From Rhodocyclaceae bacterium (GTDB lineage: Bacteria; Pseudomonadota; Gammaproteobacteria; Burkholderiales; Rhodocyclaceae), in the NCBI GenBank assembly GCA_003963315.1, contig RXJP01000066.1, positions 1 through 35,521 of the forward strand: a stretch of 35,521 nucleotides of DNA, in the 5' to 3' direction. The notes under the pieces were generated by a model that had not been told where the DNA came from, did no database searches, and saw only the letters and a program-made list of their open reading frames with translations. Numbering within the stretch: the stretch's first letter is position 1; the number at the start of each line of letters is the position of its first letter. Below, piece by piece: positions 1-7,585 of this stretch. The translations under genes and the position numbers were made by a program.

Positions 1-1268
1 GCTTGATGGGGGTTCTTGCCCAGGGCCATTTGCCGTTCGATGTTTTCGATTTCCACCGTGGCATCGTCCACCAGGATGCCTACTGCCAGGGCCAGACCAC
101 CCAGGGTCATGAGGTTGATGGTTTCGCCGATGAGGTAGAGCACGATCAGTGACGAGGCGATGGAGAGCGGTATGGACACGGCGATGATGCAGGTGCTGCG
201 CCAATTGCCGAGGAAGAGCAGGATCATGGCTGCCGTGAGGCTGGCCGCGATCAAGGCTTCGTGCAGTACGTTGCCGATGGCGGCGCGAACGAAGATGGAC
301 TGGTCGAACATGAGTTTGATGTCCACTTCCTTCGGCAGCTTGTCGAGTAGCTTGGGAATGGCGTCCTTGACGTAATCCACAACTTCCAGCGTGGAGATGC
401 CCCCCACTTTCAACACCGAGTTGATGACGCCCCGTTCTCCGTTCTGGCGAGCGATGGTGGTGGCGGGAGTGAAACCGTCGCGGACGTTGGCGACGTCCCG
501 TAGCAGTATGGTGCGTCCGTTGATCGTGCGTAGCGGAATCTCGCCGATGCGTGGGATGGAGGCGATGGCACCGTTGAGCGAAACCTCGTATTCGCTACCG
601 CCCAGCTTGATTGTGCCGGTGGGCAGGATCAGGTTCTGGTTGCCCATGGCAGCGACGATGTCGGCTGGGGTGAGGTTGTTGGCAAGCAGTGCCTGACTAT
701 CCAGGTCCACCGATACCTGGCGTCCTTTGGCACCATAGGGATAGGTCAGGGAGACGCCCTTCTTCGAGGTAATCAAGGGCCGGATGACGGTCCCCGCCAG
801 GTCGCCGAGTTCCGTATCCGAGAGGGTGTCGCTGGAAAGCCCCAGTTGGATCAAGGGCAGGTCGGTGGCTGAATATTGACGCACCCTTCCCGGCTGGACA
901 CCTTGGGGCATGGAACGATAGGCGGCGGTGGTGCTCATCAGCACCTGGTTCATGGCGCTGCGGATGTCGGTGCCTGGTTGAAAGAACACCTTGACGATGG
1001 AAAAGCCGCCAAAGGACACCGACTCGGAATGTTCGATGCCGTCCACGGCCATCGACAATTCCCGCTCGGCGATACGGGTCACGCGGTCGCCGACTTCCCT
1101 GGGGGAGAGTCCGCGGTATTCCCAGATTTCCGCGACGACGGGAATGTCGATGGCGGGAAGGATGTCTGTCGCCATGTTGCGCAGGACATAGGGGAGGGAA
1201 AGCAGGATGAGCAGTGCCGCCACGATGAAGGTGTAGGGGCGACGCAGGGCAATGTTGACGATCCACAT
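1..1268 (-). CDS. RND efflux permease (HAE1/AcrB family), 3' part outside the window
   Basis: Inner-membrane proton-driven RND pump subunit; 422 N-terminal residues are visible of a family that is usually about 1020-1080 long, so the gene runs off the left edge. It starts MWIVNIALRRPYTF with TM1, continues into the periplasmic porter domain, and reaches the TM4 segment with the proton-relay motif GILVDDATVEIENIE at about residues 395-410, so the two conserved aspartates are present. It lies 182 bases downstream of the sulfonate-type ABC ATPase and points the same way. The gap carries REP-like palindromes, so co-transcription is uncertain. Its adaptor is not upstream and may lie beyond the edge. 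The substrate cannot be told from sequence. It differs from the MdtB/C-like pump at 14725, having VDDATVEIEN rather than VDDAIVMLEN. Confidence 0.9.
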   Translation of the reverse strand, partial: MWIVNIALRRPYTFIVAALLILLSLPYVLRNMATDILPAIDIPVVAEIWEYRGLSPREVGDRVTRIAERELSMAVDGIEHSESVSFGGFSIVKVFFQPGTDIRSAMNQVLMSTTAAYRSMPQGVQPGRVRQYSATDLPLIQLGLSSDTLSDTELGDLAGTVIRPLITSKKGVSLTYPYGAKGRQVSVDLDSQALLANNLTPADIVAAMGNQNLILPTGTIKLGGSEYEVSLNGAIASIPRIGEIPLRTINGRTILLRDVANVRDGFTPATTIARQNGERGVINSVLKVGGISTLEVVDYVKDAIPKLLDKLPKEVDIKLMFDQSIFVRAAIGNVLHEALIAASLTAAMILLFLGNWRSTCIIAVSIPLSIASSLIVLYLIGETINLMTLGGLALAVGILVDDATVEIENIERQMALGKNPHQ

Positions 1269-1307
1269 AGCGGTTTAAATGGTTGGTGGTGTCGAAATGC
1301 ACCACTA

Positions 1308-1433
1308 CCGTTCGTGTTGAGCGTCCCCCAAGGGGACTTCCTACGGGCGTAGCAGGCGAAGTCGAAACACGAGATATGTCGACTCATCACGCCCTTCGAC
1401 TTCGCGCTACGCGCTACGCTCAGGGCGAACGGG
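1308..1433. repeat. REP/BIME-like pair of palindromic elements
   Basis: Two related palindromes lie in the gap between the ABC ATPase and the RND gene. The first (about 1309-1373) opens with TCGTGTTGAGCG and closes with GAAGTCGAAACACGA. The second (about 1390-1432) opens with CGCCCTTCGACTTCGCGC and closes with GCTCAGGGCGAACGG. Both carry the GCGTAGC / TTCGAC core of dispersed intergenic palindromes that are common in betaproteobacterial genomes. They may act as a transcript-end or mRNA-stabilising element; copy number cannot be judged from one window. Confidence 0.6.
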
Positions 1434-1450
1434 GGGCAAATGGGAGAGCC

Positions 1451-2230
1451 TTAGGCCGCCAGCGTCTCCTCCTCCCGTTCAATGCCGAAATCGGACAGGA
1501 TGTCTTCCTTGATGCGGACGAAGTCCAGGGCCGTGCGATTGCGGGGTCGTTCCAGCCCCACCGGCACCACTCGCCGAATACGGCCGGGCCGGGGCTCCAT
1601 GACTACCACCCGGTCGCTCAGGTACACCGCTTCTTCCACGTCGTGGGTGACCAGGATCATGGTGATGCCTTCGGTTTCCCAGATATGTTTCAGCTCATTC
1701 TGGAGTTTGTATTTGGTCATGGCGTCGAGGGCGCCGAAGGGTTCGTCCAGCAGCAGCACTTCCGGGCGGTTCACCAGGCCCCGAGCAATGGCAACCCGTT
1801 GCGACATGCCGCCGGAGAGTTGATGGGGATAGGCTTTTTCAAAGCCGGTAAGGCCGACCAGGTTGATGTGTTCGAGGATAGAGCGGGTTTTTTCCCGTTC
1901 CGACAGGGTGGCGTTCTGCAAAGCCAAGCCGATATTCTGTTCGACGGTAAGCCAGGGGAAGAGGCGATGCTCCTGGAAGACGATGCCCCGATCCAGGCTT
2001 GTCCCGGCAATCTGCTTGCCGTCCAACAGAATTTCGCCTTGGTAGTCGTTTTCCAAGCCGATGATGAGGCGCAGCAGTGTCGACTTTCCGCAGCCGCTGG
2101 TGCCGACGATGCTGATGAATTCACCGGGGGCGACGGAAAGGGATACATCCTCCAATACCTTGAGGGGGCTTCCCTTGACGCTATATTGCTTGCTCAGCTT
2201 GTTGATGGTGAGAGTGCCTGCGTGGGCCAT
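1451..2230 (-). CDS. ABC transporter ATPase, SsuB/TauB (nitrate/sulfonate/taurine) family
   Basis: Cytoplasmic ATP-hydrolysing subunit, 259 aa, the usual length for SsuB/TauB. Visible motifs are Walker A GTSGCGKST (residues 43-51), the Q-loop FQEHRLFPW (about 85-93), the signature LSGGMSQRVAIARG (138-151), Walker [12 protein letters not shown] (159-169) and the H-loop LVTHDVEEA. The LFPW after the Q-loop is typical of the nitrate/sulfonate/taurine class. It is the last gene of a binding-protein, permease, permease, ATPase series with gaps of 3-30 bases, so it energises that importer. The gene symbol is left empty because the substrate (alkanesulfonate, taurine, aryl sulfonate or sulfate ester) is not decidable from sequence. 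Confidence 0.95.
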   Translation of the reverse strand: MAHAGTLTINKLSKQYSVKGSPLKVLEDVSLSVAPGEFISIVGTSGCGKSTLLRLIIGLENDYQGEILLDGKQIAGTSLDRGIVFQEHRLFPWLTVEQNIGLALQNATLSEREKTRSILEHINLVGLTGFEKAYPHQLSGGMSQRVAIARGLVNRPEVLLLDEPFGALDAMTKYKLQNELKHIWETEGITMILVTHDVEEAVYLSDRVVVMEPRPGRIRRVVPVGLERPRNRTALDFVRIKEDILSDFGIEREEETLAA

Positions 2231-2255
2231 GACGGACTCCGGTGATGCTGAAAGG

Positions 2256-3041
2256 TTAGGAATGATTGCCGCGCCAATGGAGCAGACGGGCTTCGATATG
2301 GTTGGCGGCAGTGTTGAAGACCAGGCCGACCAGGCCGATCACCAGCATGCCTACCAGGATCAGGTCCACGTGAAAGCTGGCGCGGCCTCGGATCACGGCG
2401 AGGCCGATGCCTTCGCCCACGCTGGCGAGGATGAACTCGCCGCCAACGGTGGCCAGCCAGGCGTAAATCAGCCCCAGGTGAAGGCCGGCGATGATCTGGG
2501 GAGAGGCTGCGGGCAGCACCAGGCGGAACAAGGCCTGGCGGGGAGTGAATCCGTAGACCCGGGCCACTTCGCTCTGGCTCTTGGCGATATTGCGTATGCC
2601 TTCCAGGGTGCCTAGCGCCACCGGATACAGGGTGGATAGGGCAACGAAGACCACCTTGGCCAGATCATCGCGACCGAAAAAAGCGGAGATCAGGGGAATC
2701 CAGGCGAACAGGGAGATGTGCTTGAGGCTGTGGAAGGTGGGGCCAAAGACGGCATCGGCAAAGCGCGAGACGCCTAGCAGCACGCCGAGGGCGATGCCCA
2801 GCAGGGCGCCCAGCAAGAAGCCGCTGCCGTCCCGCCACAGGCTGGCCTGGAGACCGCTCACCAACTCGCCACTGAGGAACCATTTCCAACCGGCGGCCAC
2901 CACATCCACCGGCGGCACGATGATGCGGGTGTCCACCCACTGGACATCGGTGACAAATTGCCAGGCCACCAGAAACAGGGCGGGCAGCACCAGGCCGCGG
3001 GGATCGAAAGTCAGGGCGGAAATTTTTTCTTTGAAGGCCAT
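2256..3041 (-). CDS. ABC transporter permease, SsuC/TauC-like (first of two)
   Basis: Inner-membrane permease of 261 aa, BPD_transp_1 fold, with about six hydrophobic segments. The EAA-type cytoplasmic loop is seen around SEVARVYGFTPRQALFRLVLPAASPQIIAGL, and the segment ending LAVIRGRASFHVDLILVGMLVIG is typical of SsuC. It begins 3 bases after the stop of the other permease (3045-3899), so the two are translationally adjacent and probably form a heterodimer. Most Ssu/Tau systems have one permease gene used as a homodimer, so the paired permeases are a mild peculiarity shared with some nitrate/taurine-type and aromatic-sulfonate loci. Confidence 0.93.
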   Translation of the reverse strand: MAFKEKISALTFDPRGLVLPALFLVAWQFVTDVQWVDTRIIVPPVDVVAAGWKWFLSGELVSGLQASLWRDGSGFLLGALLGIALGVLLGVSRFADAVFGPTFHSLKHISLFAWIPLISAFFGRDDLAKVVFVALSTLYPVALGTLEGIRNIAKSQSEVARVYGFTPRQALFRLVLPAASPQIIAGLHLGLIYAWLATVGGEFILASVGEGIGLAVIRGRASFHVDLILVGMLVIGLVGLVFNTAANHIEARLLHWRGNHS

Positions 3042-3044
3042 GGC

Positions 3045-3899
3045 TCAGTACCCTTTCGGCGACAGGCGGCTGAAGTGCTGTTCGAGGCGAGTCAGGGCCA
3101 GGTCGAAGAGCAGGCCGATGAGGCCGATGGCCGCCATGCACACCATCACCACATCCAGTTGCATCAGATTGCGGGAGTACACCAGCAGATAACCGAGGCC
3201 TTCGCTGGAAGCCAGCAGCTCGACAAACACCAGGGCCAGCCAGGCTTGCATGCCACCCTGGCGAACGCCGCCGAGAATGGCCGGCAGGGCTGCGGGTAGG
3301 GCGATGTGCCACAGGGTCTGACGGAAGCTGAAGCCGTAGATGCGGCCCACTTCCATCAGCTTGACGGGCACGTTCTGGATGCCTTTGTAGGTGGCCACGG
3401 CGAAGGGCACGATCACCGCCACGGTGATGGTGGCGATCTTCAGGGCTTCGTCGATGCCGAAAAAAATGATCATCAAGGGCGACCAGCCGATGACGGGGAA
3501 TTGGGAGAGCAGGGAAAAACTGGGATAGAGATAGGCCTTGGCCCGGGGCGAGAGGCCCATGGCAAAGCCGAGGGCGAGTCCGCTGCCGCCACCCAGCAGC
3601 ATGCTCCACAGCACGCGTTTGAGGCTCACCAGCGCCTGGCCGAGCAGTTCGCCGGAAGCCGCCATTTCTTTCAGGCTTTCCCAAACGAAGGCCGGGTCCG
3701 GCAACAACTGAGGCGGCAGCCAGACATGGACGGTAGCAACTTTCCACAAGGCGAGGAGGAGCAGGGGGAACACCATGCCGATGGCCAGCCGACGCAGCGC
3801 CGGCAAGATGTTTTCTTGTCCGGGCAGATGCAAAGGCGGTAGCCGGGCCTCCACGGATTCCAAGGAAAGGGGTTTCTCTATGCTTTGCAGAGTGCTCAT
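3045..3899 (-). CDS. ABC transporter permease, SsuC/TauC-like (second of two)
   Basis: Inner-membrane permease, 284 aa with the chosen start MSTLQSIEKPLSL. I chose this ATG over one 28 codons upstream because a GAGG ribosome-binding site sits 8 bases before it and the upstream extension has no family character. The N-terminal 40 residues are hydrophilic, followed by about six membrane segments and the EAA loop KLMEVGRIYGFSFRQTLWHIALPAALPAILGGVRQ. The C-terminal part GLGYLLVYSRNLMQLDVV matches the SsuC/TauC family. It is the partner of the permease at 2256-3041 and follows the binding-protein gene by 96 bases. Confidence 0.93.
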   Translation of the reverse strand: MSTLQSIEKPLSLESVEARLPPLHLPGQENILPALRRLAIGMVFPLLLLALWKVATVHVWLPPQLLPDPAFVWESLKEMAASGELLGQALVSLKRVLWSMLLGGGSGLALGFAMGLSPRAKAYLYPSFSLLSQFPVIGWSPLMIIFFGIDEALKIATITVAVIVPFAVATYKGIQNVPVKLMEVGRIYGFSFRQTLWHIALPAALPAILGGVRQGGMQAWLALVFVELLASSEGLGYLLVYSRNLMQLDVVMVCMAAIGLIGLLFDLALTRLEQHFSRLSPKGY

Positions 3900-3995
3900 G
3901 ACTGCAACCTCGTATTCGGTTCGGGACAATTTCAAACCGATGCCCCGCATGCCGAAAATCGGGATGCGGTGCATCGGGACCACTAGGCGGGTGGC

Positions 3996-5063
3996 TTACT
4001 TGGCACCGCTTTTTTTCTTGCGTACGGCGTTGCCGTCGAATTCATCCCAGAATCCTTCCAGCTTCTCTTCTTTGAGGGCCGTGTTCAGATACTTGGGTTC
4101 GATCCAGCCTTCGAAGGGAACATCGCGCCGGATGAAACGGAATTCCTTGGCTTCGGCAATGGAGTTCTTGATGAAGGTGGTGTAGTACTCGTCCAGCAAG
4201 GGGTTCTGCCGATCCCGCAATGCGGTGTCCTTGTAGTCCTCCTTGAAGTCGGCGTAAGGGGTGCCGCTCTTGGCCCAGAGGCGGAAGATTTCATCCCGGT
4301 TTTTTTCGTCGGCAGACCAGGCGGCGGTACGAACCAAGGCCGAGACAAACCGCTGTACGATCTGGGGGTACTTGGCTTCAAACTCCTCGCTCACCCAAAG
4401 ATTGCCGGGGGGATTCACCTTGGGGTCGTCCACCAGATAGATGCGGCGGACAAGACCCCGCGCCACGAGATCCTTGGAGGAGGACAAAGCTGCATCCACG
4501 TCGCCGGTGGACAGGGCTGCGGTTTGGGAGTCGGAATTCATGTCGATCAGCTTGATCTCCTCTTCCTTGATGCCGAACTTCTTGAGTACGCGGTTAAGCA
4601 CCAACTGGGTGGCCGTGCCTTTTTGTACCGTCCACTTCTTGCCTTTCAGGTCTTCGATGGTGCGGGCGGGAGAAGAGGTGGGGACAACGACATAGGTCTT
4701 GTCGAATTGCTGCCGCTTCATGATGATGCGGGTGCGTAGGCCGTTGGAGCGGGCGACAATCAGCGGTAGATCGCCCTGGGAGGCGAAGTCCACTTTCTTC
4801 AGGGCCAGGGCTTCATTGGTGGCCGGGCCAGCGCCTACGAAGAAGGTCCATTCGACCTTGATGCCATCCTTGGCGAATTCTTTTTCCAGATCACCGCGTT
4901 GATGCGCGGTGGTCAGAATGGAGCCGCTAGAGGCAGGCTTGCCGCCGGTACCGGCACCGGAAACGGCAACGCGGATAACCTTGGGGTTTTCTTGGGCCGA
5001 GGCAGTCAATGTTGCACCGAAAGCAAGAAGTGCCGCGAAGGTGAGAGTGAAAGTCTTTTTCAT
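3996..5063 (-). CDS. Periplasmic substrate-binding protein, SsuA/TauA-like (aliphatic sulfonate type)
   Basis: Periplasmic solute-binding protein of an ABC importer, 355 aa with the start MKKTFTLTF. That ATG has a GAG 9 bases upstream; two further in-frame ATGs, 2 and 8 codons upstream, are possible. A Sec signal peptide ends near TASAQE. The mature protein shows the NMT1/SsuA-type pattern: IRVAVSG at the N-terminus, VDFASQGDLPLIVARSNG, then EDLKGKKWTVQKGTATQLVLNRVLKKFG and GDVDAALSSSKDLVARG. It is slightly longer than typical SsuA (about 320 aa). It sits directly after an outer-membrane barrel gene (5097-6587) and before both permeases, which suggests a complete outer-to-inner-membrane uptake route. 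The ligand is inferred to be sulfonate-like, not shown. Confidence 0.9.
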   Translation of the reverse strand: MKKTFTLTFAALLAFGATLTASAQENPKVIRVAVSGAGTGGKPASSGSILTTAHQRGDLEKEFAKDGIKVEWTFFVGAGPATNEALALKKVDFASQGDLPLIVARSNGLRTRIIMKRQQFDKTYVVVPTSSPARTIEDLKGKKWTVQKGTATQLVLNRVLKKFGIKEEEIKLIDMNSDSQTAALSTGDVDAALSSSKDLVARGLVRRIYLVDDPKVNPPGNLWVSEEFEAKYPQIVQRFVSALVRTAAWSADEKNRDEIFRLWAKSGTPYADFKEDYKDTALRDRQNPLLDEYYTTFIKNSIAEAKEFRFIRRDVPFEGWIEPKYLNTALKEEKLEGFWDEFDGNAVRKKKSGAK

Positions 5064-5096
5064 GGTCATGTTCTCGTGTTTTCCCATTGGCTAGCT

Positions 5097-6587
5097 TTAG
5101 AAGCCGTACTGGAACAGGGCGGTGAGGTCGGAAGCGGAGGTCTTTCCCGAGCCGTTGGGATAGGTGGTGCGGGTAAAGCCCAATTGCAGCTTGGTGGTCT
5201 GGGCGAAGAAGTAGTTGTAGCCGACGGTTCCCTTGAAGATTTCATCCTTGGCCGCGTAGACGTTGGGGTCCCAACGGTCGAAGCGGTAATAGACCTGGGA
5301 AGTGGTTGGCCAGAAGTCGTCGTATTTGCCGACCTGGTTCAGGTTCTTAGACCATTGGGCGATATCGCCGAAGTTGTAGAACACGGTCAGCACCTGGCCG
5401 GAACTCTTGATCGGCTGGGTACCCCGGTAGTTGGCCGCAGCGGGCACCAGCAAGGCGTCATCCACGCCGTCGGCGCGCTCGTAGGTCACGCCAATGGGGT
5501 TGTGGTTGTAGTAGATGTCGATGCCTTTTCGGCTGCTGTGAGCAGCGTCAGCGACCACGTTGTTGGCGGTGTTGGTGAGAACCTTCCAGCCCGAGTAGTA
5601 AGAAGCGCCGAACTTGAGTTCACGGAAAGGGCTGTTGTAGTCCACCGGCAGGGTGAAGGCGACACGGCCCAGCCAATCCTTGCGAGTGTTGTCGTCGGCG
5701 GTGTTGTCACCGTTGCCGTTCACTACGCCGATGGCGTATTCGATCAGGGGCGCACGGTAATTGAAGCCGTAGTCCACGGTGGGATTCCAGTCGCCCCGGA
5801 GCACGACACCGATCTGACGCTTGCCCAATTGACTGAGGGCGCTGGTGCCAAGGAACTGTGCCGTGGAGACAGTGGGTTTCAGCTCGTCTGAGACTTGCGC
5901 TTCCAGGCCGAAGGGGATTTTCTGTTGACCGAAGGTGACGGTCAGTTTGGGATCCTCAAGACCGCCGTTGGACTTCACCAGCGAGTACTGTAGATAAACG
6001 TCGGTCAGCTTGATGACGCTGTCCCCGGGAGCAGGGGAGTTGGTGCTGGCGGCGCCGTTGGCAAACTTGGGGTTGGCCAGGGAGAGCCCCAACTTGTAAT
6101 CCCAGTTGCGGCCTTCGTCATAGTCCTTATATAGGTTGCCGGCGAAACTGAGGGTGGCACTGGCGTTGAAGGAATTTTCCGCCGGGGTCCCGTAAGGGCG
6201 ATTGGATGTGGCGGCAGAAGGCAGTGTGGATGCGGTATAGCTGCCCGTCAGGGTGCCGCCGATGGTGACACCCCGGGTGGACAATGCCGTGTTGTACTGG
6301 CGGTCGCGGGCGACGCTGTATTTGTAGTCCTCCAGGTCCGACTTGAGACCATCCAAGTCGGTTGTCGTGGCGTATTCCACTCCGGTGGGCAAGGCTTCCT
6401 TGGTCTTAGCCAGGCTCTCCGATTGGTCCTTCACCTGCTTTTGCAGGGATTCCACGGTGGCACGCAGGGCTTGAATCTGCTTCAGCAACTCATCCGCGGT
6501 GGGTTGCGCTGCCGCAGCGCCGCCGGCCATGGCAATCAGTCCGACGCCAATGGCGCTCTTGAACTGTCGGTTCATTTTTTTCTTCAC
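5097..6587 (-). CDS. Outer-membrane beta-barrel porin-like protein with N-terminal coiled coil
   Basis: Predicted outer-membrane channel, 496 aa. The start is GTG (MKKKMNRQFK), chosen because GGGAG lies 6 bases upstream; an in-frame ATG four codons later would be 18 bases from that site. A signal peptide ends near GGAAAAQP. Residues about 27-65 (ADELLKQIQALRATVESLQK) form a heptad-rich coiled coil, as in OprO/OprP-like and DUF3138-like porins. The rest has alternating amphipathic strands, and the protein ends ALFQYGF with the terminal phenylalanine used as a barrel-assembly signal. It precedes the binding protein by a short gap and has its own sigma-54-type promoter upstream. It probably admits the substrate of the downstream ABC importer. 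The family assignment below the level of 'porin-like' is uncertain. Confidence 0.82.
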   Translation of the reverse strand: MKKKMNRQFKSAIGVGLIAMAGGAAAAQPTADELLKQIQALRATVESLQKQVKDQSESLAKTKEALPTGVEYATTTDLDGLKSDLEDYKYSVARDRQYNTALSTRGVTIGGTLTGSYTASTLPSAATSNRPYGTPAENSFNASATLSFAGNLYKDYDEGRNWDYKLGLSLANPKFANGAASTNSPAPGDSVIKLTDVYLQYSLVKSNGGLEDPKLTVTFGQQKIPFGLEAQVSDELKPTVSTAQFLGTSALSQLGKRQIGVVLRGDWNPTVDYGFNYRAPLIEYAIGVVNGNGDNTADDNTRKDWLGRVAFTLPVDYNSPFRELKFGASYYSGWKVLTNTANNVVADAAHSSRKGIDIYYNHNPIGVTYERADGVDDALLVPAAANYRGTQPIKSSGQVLTVFYNFGDIAQWSKNLNQVGKYDDFWPTTSQVYYRFDRWDPNVYAAKDEIFKGTVGYNYFFAQTTKLQLGFTRTTYPNGSGKTSASDLTALFQYGF

Positions 6588-6671
6588 ACATCACTCCCGT
6601 TAGTCGGTTTGCGGCGAGGCCGCACCAGAAATTGCCAGCTCTGTTTTTGCCCAATGCCTCGGGGAAAAATA

Positions 6672-6690
6672 AAAGCTGTCATCCAGCTTT
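6672..6690 (-). terminator. Intrinsic-terminator-like hairpin with T-rich tail
   Basis: On the minus strand AAAGCTG, loop GATGA, CAGCTTT, followed at once by TATTTTT (to about 6665). This is a 7-bp perfect stem with a T-rich tail. It lies between the cytochrome c4-like gene and the porin gene, and could end transcripts arriving from upstream. It also overlaps the predicted start point (about 6684) of the sigma-54-type promoter at 6695-6710, so transcripts from that promoter would escape it. Confidence 0.5.
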
Positions 6691-6694
6691 CGAC

Positions 6695-6710
6695 AGCAGG
6701 GACTGTGCCA
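6695..6710 (-). promoter_or_regulatory. Sigma-54 (-24/-12) promoter candidate upstream of the porin/ABC operon
   Basis: The minus strand reads TGGCACAGTCCCTGCT. The invariant GG and GC are separated by exactly 10 bases, and TGGCAC matches the -24 consensus fully; the -12 element is CTGCT rather than TTGCW. The expected start point is near 6684, giving a leader of about 97 bases before the GTG of the porin-like gene. A 16-bp dyad lies about 63-97 bases further upstream, where enhancer-binding proteins usually bind. A second and similar element lies at 12545-12560. Confidence 0.65.
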
Positions 6711-6772
6711 TCTTGTAATGCATTGATTTATATGGGGCGGTGGCGCCGGTCTGATGGTGCGGCAGCAGGCCG

Positions 6773-6807
6773 GCAGTCGTTGCTGCTGCCCCAGCAGCAA
6801 CGACTGC
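6773..6807. promoter_or_regulatory. Perfect 16-bp inverted repeat: possible activator site or terminator stem
   Basis: The arms 6773-6788 (GCAGTCGTTGCTGCTG) and 6792-6807 are perfect reverse complements, with a CCC spacer. The element lies just after the stop of the cytochrome c4-like gene and upstream of the sigma-54-type promoter at 6695-6710. No T-run follows on either strand, which weakens a rho-independent terminator reading. Its spacing from the promoter (about 89-123 bases upstream of the predicted start) fits an upstream activator site. The TTGCTGCTGCCC in it resembles TTGCTGTTGCCC upstream of the other sigma-54 promoter. Confidence 0.5.
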
Positions 6808-6811
6808 TGGG

Positions 6812-7456
6812 TCAAAGACCCGAGATGTATTCCGCCAGGGCTTCGATGTCGGCGTCGCTCAGGTTTTTGGCGATGGTGTTCATCACCTCCCCTTCGCTGT
6901 TCTTCCGCTGGCCGGAGCGCCAGTTGAGCAATTGTTCCCGCAGGTAGATTTGATGCTGGCCGCCGATGAGGGGATAGGCGGCGCTGGCACCGCTACGGCC
7001 ATCTATGCCATGACAAGTCTTGCAGGCAAGGAGATTGCGCTTCCAGTCGCCATTGGCGAAGATTTCCTTGCCCTCGGGATTGGACTTCTTGCCGCTGCCG
7101 CGCATCTTGTCCTGGCTGGAATAGTAGGCGGCGATGTCCGCCAGATCCCGTTCCGGCAGGCCGCTGGCCATGGCGCTCATGATGGGATGCTCCCGTTCGC
7201 CGGATTGAAAGTTCTTCAACTGTTTGAACAGATAGGGTGCCTGCTGCCCCGCCAGCTTGGGTACGCCGACAGAGGTGCTGTTGCCGTCGGCGTTGTGGCA
7301 CTCCTGGCAGAGATGGGTTTCCGATTTGATTCTTCCGGCGGCGGCATTGCCGCCACCGAGGCGTTTCAGCATCAGCTCGGGGGTTTCTTCGTCGTGGGCA
7401 TACGTACTGCTGACAACCAACAGACCGAGGATGGAAAACAGAACAGGGTTTTTCAT
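6812..7456 (-). CDS. Dihaem cytochrome c (cytochrome c4-like)
   Basis: Periplasmic electron carrier, 214 aa, with a Sec signal peptide (cleavage near TYAHDEE). Two haem-binding motifs, CQECH (residues 50-54) and CKTCH (145-149), lie in two homologous halves. Candidate axial methionines are in HPIMSAMASGLP (about 93-96) and EVMNTIAKNLSD. The spacing of the halves and the length match cytochrome c4. It follows the peroxiredoxin gene and a terminator-like hairpin at 7532-7562, so it may be transcribed partly on its own. In context it is a plausible electron acceptor or donor for the exported DUF1549/DUF1553 cytochrome-like protein upstream; that link is inference. Confidence 0.93.
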   Translation of the reverse strand: MKNPVLFSILGLLVVSSTYAHDEETPELMLKRLGGGNAAAGRIKSETHLCQECHNADGNSTSVGVPKLAGQQAPYLFKQLKNFQSGEREHPIMSAMASGLPERDLADIAAYYSSQDKMRGSGKKSNPEGKEIFANGDWKRNLLACKTCHGIDGRSGASAAYPLIGGQHQIYLREQLLNWRSGQRKNSEGEVMNTIAKNLSDADIEALAEYISGL

Positions 7457-7531
7457 GATGCTGGATAACTGAAGGTTGGTTCCTGCTGAGGCGGGGCGGA
7501 ATGTGGGGACGACATGCTTCGCCCGGAAAAG

Positions 7532-7562
7532 GAAAATCCTCCAGGGTGAGCGGAGGATTTTC
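7532..7562 (-). terminator. Rho-independent terminator-like hairpin after the peroxiredoxin gene
   Basis: An 11-bp perfect stem: GAAAATCCTCC, a 9-base loop, then GGAGGATTTTC, followed on the minus strand by CTTTTCC. It is placed 23 bases beyond the peroxiredoxin stop and before the cytochrome c4-like start. It could end or attenuate the upstream unit. Confidence 0.65.
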
Positions 7563-7585
7563 GGTGATGGGAAAACGCGTTCGGT

